The notes under the pieces are model-generated. The model was not told where the DNA came from, did not search any database, and saw nothing but the letters and a program-made list of their open reading frames with translations. From Acidimicrobiia bacterium (lineage in GTDB: Bacteria > Actinomycetota > Acidimicrobiia > Spongiisociales > SHLN01): a DNA stretch of 7,352 bases. Position 1 is the stretch's first letter. Every line of letters begins with the position of its first letter. Shown piece by piece: positions 1-6,240 of this stretch. A program made the translations under genes and the position numbers. Where the stretch lies: NCBI GenBank assembly GCA_030624805.1, contig JAUXJL010000094.1, positions 1 through 7,352 on the forward strand, read 5' to 3'.

Positions 1-81
1 AAAATTGTCGCCTTCCGGCTTGAAGATGAATCCGGTACATTTGCCAGTGGGACCATCCCCGGTTCTGCTCCCGAGCTTTGA
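1..81 (+). CDS. C-terminal end of an unidentified protein (partial)
   Basis: Frame 1 is open from the first base to a TGA at 79-81 and gives 26 residues, ending in SGTIPGSAPEL. The start lies outside the window. A short hairpin follows two bases after the stop, as expected at the end of a real gene. The stretch is too short to show a domain or to assign a family, and an open frame of this length could occur by chance. It is called mainly because of its position at the edge, its orientation and the hairpin behind it. Confidence 0.4.
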   Translation, partial: KIVAFRLEDESGTFASGTIPGSAPEL

Positions 82-82
82 A

Positions 83-97
83 GCACGCCCCGCGTGC
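83..97 (+). terminator. Small GC hairpin just after the partial gene
   Basis: GCACGC (83-88) and GCGTGC (92-97) are perfect reverse complements around a CCC loop, starting one base after the TGA at 79-81. No run of T follows, only TTGTTG, so it would be a weak intrinsic terminator at best. It may act together with the larger palindromic repeat that begins at 104. Confidence 0.3.
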
Positions 98-103
98 GGC
101 TTG

Positions 104-232
104 TTGCCTCCCCCTCAGGGGGAGGTGGCTGAGGCCGGGGCCTAAGTCGGAGGGGGTCAGACCCTTGTCGCGACCACGGCCTGACCCCCCTCCCCGCCCG
201 ACGGCCGGGACTCTCCCCTGAGGGGGGAGCAA
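104..232. repeat. 129-bp imperfect palindromic repeat, REP/MITE-like
   Basis: The ends 104-126 and 210-232 are inverted copies matching at 18 of 23 positions by eye. Each end is itself palindromic: 108-126 holds CCTCCCCCT-C-AGGGGGAGG, a perfect 9-bp arm pair, and 211-229 holds a matching CTCCCCTGAGGGG core. Further in, GGAGGGGGTCAGACC (149-163) faces GGCCTGACCCCCCTCC (178-193), with one substitution and one extra C. The centre is the perfect palindrome GTCGCGAC (167-174). The whole could fold into one long rod with side hairpins. It contains no coding frame. Nested C/G-rich arms of this kind are typical of dispersed extragenic palindromes, but only one copy lies in this window, so repetition in the genome is inferred. 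It could also stop transcription between the flanking genes. Confidence 0.55.
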
Positions 233-424
233 AGATCGCGACAGAGCAGAGTCCCCCAACTCTCGCACTATCGCCAAACACGACACCCAAGAGGGGGAGA
301 ACAGAATCCGCCTGTGGGAGGGTCGCCGCGTGCACGAGACGGCGTAGGGTGGGTCGATGGACGAGTTGAGGCCTCTCGCGTTCACTGTCGTGGTTCGGCG
401 CCGGACAGCCAGCACAAGCCTGAA
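233..424. other. Leader region before the DUF6220-like gene, no recognised element
   Basis: There is no credible gene here. A purine-rich GAGGGGGAGAA lies at about 291-301, some 13 bases before a GTG at 314 that is in frame with the next gene. It could be a ribosome site for a longer start, but the 37 extra residues look unstructured. TAGGGT at 345-350 fits a loose -10 pattern but has no -35 partner. I find no convincing promoter or operator. Confidence 0.4.
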
Positions 425-847
425 ATGACCACGCAGCGCGAGAACGAAGACGTAGACGAGCCGTCCGACGATCGCTCCACACGCTCTGGCCGATGGGCGG
501 TTTGGGCGTTCCGAATTCTGATAACTGCGGCTGCTGTGCTGCTGTTCAACCAGGCCGTGCTGGCCGGCCAGTTCATGTCTGGCACGTACGAGGCGCTCGA
601 GTTTCACGCCTTTGGTGCGACGGCTTCGGAGATCGTTGTCGCATTCGCCATCGTCGCTGCCGGCTGGGCGCGGTTTCGGCACCGCTACTCGATCTGGCCA
701 GCCGTTCTGACCGCGCTGTTGTTCGTTGCCATCAATGTGCAAGAGTTTGCCGGGGAGGAACGCATACTCACGGTGCATATCCCACTCGGCGTGTCCATCA
801 TCGTGGTGGTCAGCGGATTCACAGTCTGGGCCTGGCGGGAGCGCTGA
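425..847 (+). CDS. Four-helix membrane protein, DUF6220-like
   Basis: The predicted protein has 140 residues. The first 22 are hydrophilic and acidic (MTTQRENEDVDEPSDD). Four hydrophobic segments follow, at roughly 26-48, 61-82, 89-108 and 115-136. The layout and the motifs NQAVLAGQF (42-50), EFHAFGA (59-65) and VHIPLG (117-122) resemble the DUF6220 family of small actinobacterial membrane proteins, whose function is unknown to me. His61 and His118 sit at the starts of helices 2 and 4 and could bind haem or metal, which is inference. I chose the ATG at 425 because residues upstream of it (from a GTG at 314) lack family-like features, although no clear Shine-Dalgarno site precedes it. Its TGA shares one base with the ATG of the multicopper oxidase, so the two are almost certainly co-translated. 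The product would sit in the cytoplasmic membrane near the exported oxidase. Confidence 0.75.
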   Translation: MTTQRENEDVDEPSDDRSTRSGRWAVWAFRILITAAAVLLFNQAVLAGQFMSGTYEALEFHAFGATASEIVVAFAIVAAGWARFRHRYSIWPAVLTALLFVAINVQEFAGEERILTVHIPLGVSIIVVVSGFTVWAWRER

Positions 848-2409
848 TGGCGCTCAGCCGTAGACAGTTCATAGGGCGCTTGGCGATGGGCGGTGTCGCC
901 GCTGGCCTCGGCTTCTCCTTCTTGTCCGGGGTAGCAGGGTCGACGTCGACGGGTCGCAGCCTGGTCGGTGGAGCGTCGCTGCCAGGACTGTTCATCCAAC
1001 CGCTTCGGATCCCACCGGTGCTGGCACCGGTTCGTTCAGACGGCGAAGGCGATCATTATGAGATAACCCAACGCGTCGCCATTGCGGAGATTCTGCCCGG
1101 TCTCTCAACCACGATCTGGGGGTACAACGGCATTTTCCCCGGCCCGACAATCGAGAGCCGCAGTGGCCGGCCAATCTCGGTCACGCACACCAACGAACTA
1201 CCGGTTCCCACCGTGGTCCATCTCCACGGGGGGCGAACGCCACCAGAACATGACGGCTACCCGAGTGATTTTGTGCTGCCGGTCGACCGCGAGGTGCCGC
1301 TGCCGTTCCACGCCATAGAGTCGGGCGACCTCAGCAACGGCCAACGGATTCACCAGTACCCCCTCGAGCAACCGGCCACGACGCTTTGGTATCACGACCA
1401 CCGCATGGATTTCACTGGTCCTGGCGTCTGGAGGGGTCTTGCCGGGTTCCATATTATTCGCGACGAAGAAGAAGACGCTCTCGGCCTCCCTGCCGGGGTG
1501 CGCGAGTTACCGCTGATGATCGTCGACCGTAGCTTCGATGGCGACGGCTCGTTGCTCTACCCTGCGATTGATCCCACCGCCCTCGTCGAGGTCGGTGTCA
1601 GCGACGGTTTCGAGGCCGGCGTGCTTGGTGACGTCACCCTGGTCAACGGGGTCCCGTGGCCCGTCGTGGGGGTCGAGGGGGCCCGCTACCGGCTCCGGTT
1701 CCTCAACGCGGCCAACGCCCGACGTTACGATCTTCGCCTCGACCCGCCGCCCCCGAATGGGTTTGTCCAAATCGGCACCGACGGCGGCCTGCTCGCCCAA
1801 CCGGTGCAGCACGATCACATTGAGATGGCCCCCGCGCAGCGTTTCGACGTGATCGTCGATTTCTCCGGATATCAACCCGGCACAAAAGTCACCCTCGTCA
1901 ACGACTTCGACAGCGGGCCTATGGGACAGGTCATGCGCTTTATTGTCGGTGCTCGAGCTGAGGACAGCAGCCGCATCCCGGACAGGCTCACAACTATCGA
2001 ACCGCTCGATACAACATCTGCCGGTGTGATCACCCGCACGATGCGATTCAACTCGGGCCACCTCAATAGCAACAACCGCGACCGACATAGCTGGTTGATC
2101 AACGGCGAACCGTTCAGCCCTGATGTCGCAGCAGCACGCCCCGCCCTTGATAGTGTCGAAATCTGGAGGCTGGTCAGCGACTTCCACCACCCAATCCACG
2201 TTCATCTCAACCCGTTCCAGGTGCTATCTCGAGGTCTGGACGGGCCCGGCCCCTACGACATCGGCTGGAAGGACACGATCGATCTCCGGCCGTTCGAAAA
2301 CGCCGCCATTGCCGTCCGATTCGACGGCTTCCGAGGACGATACGTCTTCCACTGCCACAACCTCGAGCACGAAGACATGGCCATGATGAGCAACTTCGTC
2401 GTCACGTAG
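847..2409 (+). CDS. Tat-exported three-domain multicopper oxidase, CotA/CueO type
   Basis: The 520-residue protein would oxidise phenols, bilirubin-like compounds or metal ions and reduce oxygen to water outside the membrane. The N-terminus SRRQFIG (4-10) is a twin-arginine signal followed by a hydrophobic stretch to about 30. Three cupredoxin domains span about 70-205, 218-370 and 395-520. All copper ligands are visible: HLH (125-127), HDH in WYHDH (183-185), HPIHVH (448-453) and HCHNLEHEDMAM (502-513). By analogy with CotA, the type 1 site is His448, Cys503, His508 and axial Met513, and the remaining His residues form the trinuclear cluster. The ATG at 847 overlaps the upstream TGA. The open frame runs further 5' but only as a shadow of the membrane gene, and this ATG puts the Tat motif at the N-terminus. 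The family is certain. The substrate (laccase, cuprous or manganese oxidase) cannot be read from the sequence. Confidence 0.95.
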   Translation: MALSRRQFIGRLAMGGVAAGLGFSFLSGVAGSTSTGRSLVGGASLPGLFIQPLRIPPVLAPVRSDGEGDHYEITQRVAIAEILPGLSTTIWGYNGIFPGPTIESRSGRPISVTHTNELPVPTVVHLHGGRTPPEHDGYPSDFVLPVDREVPLPFHAIESGDLSNGQRIHQYPLEQPATTLWYHDHRMDFTGPGVWRGLAGFHIIRDEEEDALGLPAGVRELPLMIVDRSFDGDGSLLYPAIDPTALVEVGVSDGFEAGVLGDVTLVNGVPWPVVGVEGARYRLRFLNAANARRYDLRLDPPPPNGFVQIGTDGGLLAQPVQHDHIEMAPAQRFDVIVDFSGYQPGTKVTLVNDFDSGPMGQVMRFIVGARAEDSSRIPDRLTTIEPLDTTSAGVITRTMRFNSGHLNSNNRDRHSWLINGEPFSPDVAAARPALDSVEIWRLVSDFHHPIHVHLNPFQVLSRGLDGPGPYDIGWKDTIDLRPFENAAIAVRFDGFRGRYVFHCHNLEHEDMAMMSNFVVT

Positions 2410-2702
2410 TGATGACCGCCCACGTTGTTTGGGGGGCGCCGGTCTTTGGAAATGCGCATGTAGGCCGGTGGCCCGGTAGCCAAACCTAGACGTGACAACC
2501 GGGCGTCGCCGAATTCGAGCGCTTTTGTGGGAAGGACCCTATGTATCGGCCCGATGCGCAGCGAACACCTCCTCTACTAGGCGAGAGCCCTACTCAGCCT
2601 CGAAAAGCTCAACCTCGCCCTCCGCCGGCGGCGCCCTACACCACCGGTCGTCTTCGACAGAGAGGAAACACCCTGCGCTATCCGCACCGCTTCGGAACGG
2701 CG
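2410..2702. other. Convergent intergenic region, no credible gene
   Basis: This gap lies between the oxidase stop and the stop of the leftward dehydroquinate dehydratase gene. Frames crossing it are short or are tails of frames overlapping aroQ. It contains CCGCCGGCGG, a perfect 10-base palindrome near 2625, and a weak hairpin near 2414-2444. I see no tRNA fold, promoter or repeat. A Pro- and Arg-rich forward frame beginning at 2541 (MYRPDAQRTPP) has no ribosome site and runs opposite aroQ, so it is not called. Confidence 0.5.
2414..2447 (+). terminator. Weak hairpin after the oxidase gene
   Basis: GACCG (2414-2418) pairs with CGGTC (2440-2444). The CCC that follows on the left can pair with part of the G run at 2431-2436, across a bulge. 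TTT follows at 2445-2447. The stem is interrupted and the T run short, so it is a possible terminator only. Its place five bases after the stop is the main support. Confidence 0.3.
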
Positions 2703-3134
2703 TTAGCCGGCCCCAGAGAGCACCTGCAATGCCCGACGGTATCCCTCCAGGCCTTCGCCGCTGAGTTGGGCAAGGCAGGCCGGCTGAATCACGGAAATGC
2801 TTCGCCAATCCTCGCGACCATGGATGTTGGAGATATGTACTTCGACGGTGGGCACTCCCACGGCCACGAGCGCGTCGTAGAGCGCATACGAGTAGTGGGT
2901 GAGTGCTCCGGCGTTGATCACGAACCCTTCGGTTTCGCCGGCCGCTTGCTGGATTCGGTCGATGAGCATGCCCTCGTGATTTGACTGGAATGTCGACACC
3001 GTGAGGTCGAGCTCCTCTCCCCAGGCAACACACATCTGGTCGAGTTCGGCCAGAGTCGTGGTGCCGTAGATATCGGGCTCGCGGGTACCGAGCAGGTTGA
3101 GGTTGGGACCGTTGATGACAAGGACCGAGTGCAT
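2703..3134 (-). CDS. aroQ: Type II 3-dehydroquinate dehydratase
   Basis: This enzyme removes water from 3-dehydroquinate to give 3-dehydroshikimate, the third step of the cytoplasmic shikimate pathway to aromatic amino acids. The 143-residue length matches the compact dodecameric type II family. The N-terminal signature is INGPNLNLLGTREP (7-20), with the expected active-site Arg18 and Tyr23 on the mobile lid. FQSNHEG (49-55), INAGALTHYS (73-82) and the catalytic-histidine motif EVHISNIHGRE (98-108, His100) follow, with Arg111 after it. All the residues I would expect are present. The start is the ATG at 3134, which shares one base with the TGA of the upstream lipoyl-enzyme gene. A GTG three bases earlier is also possible. 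There is no Shine-Dalgarno site, so translation probably depends on coupling. No other shikimate gene is nearby, so aroQ is separated here from the rest of its pathway. Confidence 0.95.
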   Translation of the reverse strand: MHSVLVINGPNLNLLGTREPDIYGTTTLAELDQMCVAWGEELDLTVSTFQSNHEGMLIDRIQQAAGETEGFVINAGALTHYSYALYDALVAVGVPTVEVHISNIHGREDWRSISVIQPACLAQLSGEGLEGYRRALQVLSGAG

Positions 3135-3889
3135 CACGGTGAGGCGTGGCTTGGGGCGAGCGCTTCCGCCTCGGCCAGGGTTTCGGCATCCAGCAGCCCT
3201 TCTTGGATGGTGAAGCGGTCGGCGAATTCCTCGATCAGCATGTCGGCCACCTTTTCGAGGTCGCGGGGCGCTCCGAGCTCGTCTTCGATGCTGCCGGCCG
3301 TTGAAGGGTCCCAGGCCAGCCCGAGAGCCTTGTATACCGGGATGAGGACGTCTCGGACGCCTGCCGAGTCGTTCACCACGATGACTCCGCCAACGTGGGC
3401 GGCCCCACGAACGATTCGCTGGCCAACTCCCATGATCTTGTGCTTCTTGCGAGCGTTGACGCTGTAGGCACCGGGGCAGTATTCGCCGGGGATCTCCCCA
3501 ATGTGGACCTCGATTCCAAGGCGCTCGATTGTCCCCGCCACAATCTCGGCTACCTCCTTGAAACGGGTTGTTATCTCGGCTTGTGCTTCAGGTTCGGGGA
3601 TGGTCCACGTGAACGCAATAGTTCCGGGGTGGAACACCGCGGCCCTGCCTCCTGCCAGACGTTCGATTGCCGCGTATCCCCGTTGCCGGGCCTCAACGGC
3701 GGCCTCGTTGTAGCCGGCGGCGGTCACGTCCTGCCCACCGAATGCAACCATTCGCCCCGGGATACTTACCCGGAGCGTCTCTCCGACCTCTCCTCGCCCG
3801 GCCCGGCGCAGCAAGGCGTGAGACACGCCAGTGTCAAGCACCGGCTGATGGGGGAAGCTGCGACGGATGAGTTTGATGGTTCGCAGCAC
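3134..3889 (-). CDS. Lipoate-protein ligase / octanoyltransferase family protein (LplA/LipL-like)
   Basis: The protein has 251 residues from a GTG at 3889. The biotin/lipoate ligase fold is shown by RLAGGRAAVFHPG (77-89), the RxxGGxAVxH acyl-adenylate motif, and by KIMGVGQR (151-158), which contains the conserved Lys that contacts the lipoyl group. Between them lies EYCPGAYSV (136-144). A Cys at this place recalls the catalytic Cys of the amidotransferase LipL and of LipM, so it may transfer octanoyl or lipoyl groups rather than use free lipoate with ATP. This is inference. Its targets would be lipoyl domains of 2-oxoacid dehydrogenases or GcvH, in the cytoplasm. A longer start, ATG at 3970, adds 27 residues with no family character and would leave only 15 bases to the divergent ABC gene, so I prefer GTG. 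The TGA overlaps the aroQ ATG by one base. Confidence 0.85.
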   Translation of the reverse strand: MLRTIKLIRRSFPHQPVLDTGVSHALLRRAGRGEVGETLRVSIPGRMVAFGGQDVTAAGYNEAAVEARQRGYAAIERLAGGRAAVFHPGTIAFTWTIPEPEAQAEITTRFKEVAEIVAGTIERLGIEVHIGEIPGEYCPGAYSVNARKKHKIMGVGQRIVRGAAHVGGVIVVNDSAGVRDVLIPVYKALGLAWDPSTAGSIEDELGAPRDLEKVADMLIEEFADRFTIQEGLLDAETLAEAEALAPSHASP

Positions 3890-3895
3890 GGTGGC

Positions 3896-3901
3896 ATCGT
3901 A
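3896..3901 (-). promoter_or_regulatory. -10 element for a leaderless lipoyl-enzyme/aroQ transcript
   Basis: TACGAT on the reverse strand fits the TAnnnT -10 pattern and is separated from the GTG at 3889 by exactly six bases (GCCACC). A transcript starting at +1 would therefore begin on the start codon. No Shine-Dalgarno site precedes the GTG, which agrees with leaderless translation, common in actinobacteria. No good -35 hexamer is visible, so the call rests on geometry. Confidence 0.45.
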
Positions 3902-3961
3902 CCCCGTTGGGCCAACTGACCCGCGTCGAATCGGACGCTCTCTGTTGGAGATGCACCGTCC

Positions 3962-3981
3962 TACCCTCATTCTTCAGGAGG
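3962..3981 (+). promoter_or_regulatory. Possible -10 and strong ribosome site for the ABC exporter
   Basis: AGGAGG at 3976-3981 lies four bases before the ATG at 3986 and fixes that start. TACCCT at 3962-3967 fits a -10 box and would start a leader of about 12 bases. There is no clear -35. The ribosome site is sure; the promoter is tentative. Confidence 0.5.
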
Positions 3982-3985
3982 CTGG

Positions 3986-5887
3986 ATGTTTCATTCGGGT
4001 GGTTGGTGGTCGTATCTCAAGTACGACGAGGAGCAAGACAAACCCACGTTTGATCGTGCACTCCTCAAGCGCGTCCTTGCCTATGCCAACCCGTATCGGC
4101 TCGAGCTGGCGTTGGTTTTCTTGACGATCATTCTCATCACGGCGATCACGCTGGTTCCGCCGCTGCTTATTCGTGATCTGCTCGACCGTGCCATTCCCGA
4201 CGAAAATCTGGGCCGGGTGACCGTGCTCGGTCTCTTGATGGTGGCAGTCCCGCTCGTGAACGGGGTGTTGGGAGTGCTGCAGCGGTGGGTATCGTCCCGG
4301 GCGGGGGAGGGGATCATTTTCGATCTCCGTCGCCAGTTGTTTGCTCATCTGCAGGGCATGTCGATGCGCTTTTTCACCAACACGCGGACTGGTGAGCTCA
4401 TGTCACGCCTCAACAACGACGTTGTGGGGGCACAACAGGCGATCACCGGCACCCTCGTCACCATCGTCTCCAACATCTTTGTCGTCACACTGACGCTGGC
4501 AATCATGCTTCAGCTCGAATGGAGGCTCACCCTCCTGGCGGTAGTGGTTGTTCCACTCTTCGTCGTCCCTTCGCGTCGGGTTGGAAAGGCACTGCGGCGG
4601 GTGGCCCGCGAGCAGATGGACCGCAACGCTGATATGAACGCCACAATGAACGAGGCGCTCAACGTGTCGGGTGCGTTGCTGGTGAAGCTGTTTGGTCGGG
4701 CAAGCGATGAAGAAGCGAAGTTCAGCGACGAGGCTGCCGATGTGCGCGACCTGGGTGTGCGTCGAGCCTTGATTGGCCGTTGGTTTTTCATGGCTCTCGG
4801 CCTCGTGAGCGCACTCGGCACAGCCGCCGTCTTCTGGGTAGGTGCCGTCCTTGTGATCAACGGCGAACTCACCATCGGGACCGTTGTGGCTCTCTCCGCC
4901 TATCTCCGTGAATTGTATGGGCCGCTGTCGGGCCTTTCCAATGCCCGGGTCGAGCTGGCCACCAGCCTCGTGTCGTTCGAGCGGGTGTTCGAGGTGATCG
5001 ACATCCCCCAGGAGATCACTCAATCGGTCGGCGCCGTCCCACTGGCGGACATGCGAGGTGCAATCAGTTTTGAGGACGTCAGCTTCGACTATGCGGCCGG
5101 CGGAGAGGTAGGGCTGCAATCGGTGCGACGCCTGTCGATGTGGCGCCCGTCGGAAAAACTGGAGGATGAAGGCGAGCTGCAAGTCGCGACCCGCCGAACC
5201 GCCTTGGAGGGAGTCTCGTTCGGTGTTGAGCCCGGGGAGCTGGTCGCGCTCGTCGGTCCGAGTGGCGCCGGCAAGACCACAATTACCTACCTCGTGCCCC
5301 GCCTGTACGACGCCACTTCGGGCATCGTCCGTATCGACGGCCACGATGTCCGCGACGTCGAGTTCGAATCACTCGCCGGCAACATCGGTGTTGTTACCCA
5401 GGAGAGCTACCTGTTTCACGATTCCATTGCCGCCAATCTTCGTTATGCCAAGCCGGAGGCAACCCAGGCGGAGCTGGAGACCGCCGCCCGTGCCGCCAAC
5501 ATCCACGACTATGTCGCTTCGCTCCCGCGCGGCTACGAGACTCGGGTGGGAGAGCGGGGGTTTCGCCTGTCGGGCGGCGAGAAACAGCGGGTGGCGATTG
5601 CCCGTGTCATCCTGAAGGATCCTCGGATCCTCATTCTCGACGAGGCCACTTCCCATCTCGATGCCCGGTCGGAAGCACTCATCCAGGAGGCGCTCGACGG
5701 AATCATGCGCGGTCGTACCTCTGTGGTGATTGCCCACCGGCTCTCGACCATCCTGGCCGCGGACCGCATTCTTGTCCTCGACGAGGGCCGCATCGTCGAG
5801 ACCGGAACTCACGACGAACTGTTGGCGACCGGCGGGCTCTACGCCCGGCTCTACGAAACCCAGTTCCAAGCCGGCGCGCCCGTTTAG
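3986..5887 (+). CDS. ABC exporter half-transporter, fused permease and ATPase (MdlB/MsbA class)
   Basis: The 633-residue protein would dimerise in the cytoplasmic membrane and export a lipid, drug or peptide. The substrate is not readable. Six membrane helices lie within about 40-325, with the coupling motif RFFTNTRTGELMSRLNND at 128-145. The ATPase domain begins near 357 with A-loop Tyr369 (SFDYA). It has Walker A GPSGAGKT (424-431), Q-loop Gln472 (TQESYLF), signature LSGGEKQR (528-535), Walker B ILILDE with catalytic Glu553 (548-553), and H-loop His584. All are intact, so it should be active. Between the A-loop and the next core strand there is an extra segment of about 35 residues (371-405, containing RRLSMWRPSEKLEDEGEL) compared with typical exporters. 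The start has an excellent AGGAGG. No partner half-transporter is adjacent, so a homodimer is likely. Its TAG overlaps the TAA of the opposing RraB-like gene. Confidence 0.93.
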   Translation: MFHSGGWWSYLKYDEEQDKPTFDRALLKRVLAYANPYRLELALVFLTIILITAITLVPPLLIRDLLDRAIPDENLGRVTVLGLLMVAVPLVNGVLGVLQRWVSSRAGEGIIFDLRRQLFAHLQGMSMRFFTNTRTGELMSRLNNDVVGAQQAITGTLVTIVSNIFVVTLTLAIMLQLEWRLTLLAVVVVPLFVVPSRRVGKALRRVAREQMDRNADMNATMNEALNVSGALLVKLFGRASDEEAKFSDEAADVRDLGVRRALIGRWFFMALGLVSALGTAAVFWVGAVLVINGELTIGTVVALSAYLRELYGPLSGLSNARVELATSLVSFERVFEVIDIPQEITQSVGAVPLADMRGAISFEDVSFDYAAGGEVGLQSVRRLSMWRPSEKLEDEGELQVATRRTALEGVSFGVEPGELVALVGPSGAGKTTITYLVPRLYDATSGIVRIDGHDVRDVEFESLAGNIGVVTQESYLFHDSIAANLRYAKPEATQAELETAARAANIHDYVASLPRGYETRVGERGFRLSGGEKQRVAIARVILKDPRILILDEATSHLDARSEALIQEALDGIMRGRTSVVIAHRLSTILAADRILVLDEGRIVETGTHDELLATGGLYARLYETQFQAGAPV

Positions 5888-6240
5888 ACGGACGCCTCCC
5901 AGCCGTCGTAGCGGCCGCCGCTGGCTCGGGCCGCGCTGTCGAAAACGGAGAAGTCGCCGACAACGTGTTCAACAGTAAGTACGTAGTCGTGTCGGTCGAA
6001 AGTGGCCGACCACGTGTCGTAACCCTCGGGAGGTGGCTTGACGGTCGATTGCCAATCTTCAATGGCGTCGGCGGCTCCGTCGGCTGCGGGTTTATCGACG
6101 AGGTCGTTGATGAAGTGGAGCACGTGGCGAGGTTGGGTCAGATCGGCGCCGGCATTGATGAGTGCCGCCAGCACGAGTCGATCTTCGGGGCGGGCCGATT
6201 CATATTGTCCGAGCTGACTCTTCTTCTTGCGACCGAACAT
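5884..6240 (-). CDS. RraB-like protein, putative regulator of RNase E activity
   Basis: This small cytoplasmic protein of 118 residues resembles the RraB family (Pfam name: regulator of ribonuclease activity B), known in E. coli to bind RNase E and inhibit RNA cleavage. The resemblance is seen in RLVLAALINAGADLTQPRHVLHFI (21-44, split here as RLVLAALINAG and LTQPRHVLHF), the WSATFDRHDYVLTVEHV-type beta strand region (77-93) and the closing GGRYDGWE (108-115), which matches the family's characteristic YDGW end. An actinobacterial RNase E/G partner is presumed; none is in the window, so the regulatory role is inference. MFGRKKKSQ gives a basic N-terminus. The ATG at 6240 has no Shine-Dalgarno site, and a -10-like TATTCT lies exactly six bases upstream, suggesting a leaderless message. 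Frames extending further upstream only mirror the divergent secreted-protein gene. Confidence 0.8.
   Translation of the reverse strand: MFGRKKKSQLGQYESARPEDRLVLAALINAGADLTQPRHVLHFINDLVDKPAADGAADAIEDWQSTVKPPPEGYDTWSATFDRHDYVLTVEHVVGDFSVFDSAARASGGRYDGWEASV

Noticed and set aside
104..232. CRISPR array or insertion sequence
   Set aside because: There are no regularly spaced direct repeats and no transposase; the symmetry is inverted, not tandem.
314..424. Longer GTG start for the DUF6220-like gene
   Set aside because: A purine-rich site lies upstream, but the 37 added residues are not membrane-like and have no family character. It remains possible.
493..846. N-terminal extension of the oxidase reading frame
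   Set aside because: It is the +2 shadow of the membrane protein gene. The ATG at 847 puts the twin-arginine motif at the N-terminus and overlaps the upstream stop.
1507..2205. Reverse-strand open frame of 232 codons inside the oxidase gene
   Set aside because: It lies wholly opposite a gene with complete copper motifs, shows no domain and has no ribosome site; such frames are common in G+C-rich DNA.
2460..2540. Possible tRNA around the GAATTCGAGC segment
   Set aside because: TTCGAGC resembles a T-loop, but no flanking T-stem, acceptor stem or anticodon arm can be formed.
2590..2702. Reverse frame ending in EGEVELFEAE after aroQ
   Set aside because: The acidic end looks protein-like, but the frame is open only by running through aroQ out of phase and has no start of its own.
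2541..2984. Forward open frame of 147 codons across the convergent gap
   Set aside because: Its second half mirrors aroQ and its first half is Pro/Arg-rich low complexity with no ribosome site.
4403..5344. Reverse-strand open frame of 313 codons inside the ABC exporter gene
   Set aside because: It is antisense to a fully supported exporter, its composition is His/Gln/Arg-rich without a recognisable fold, and there is no start signal.
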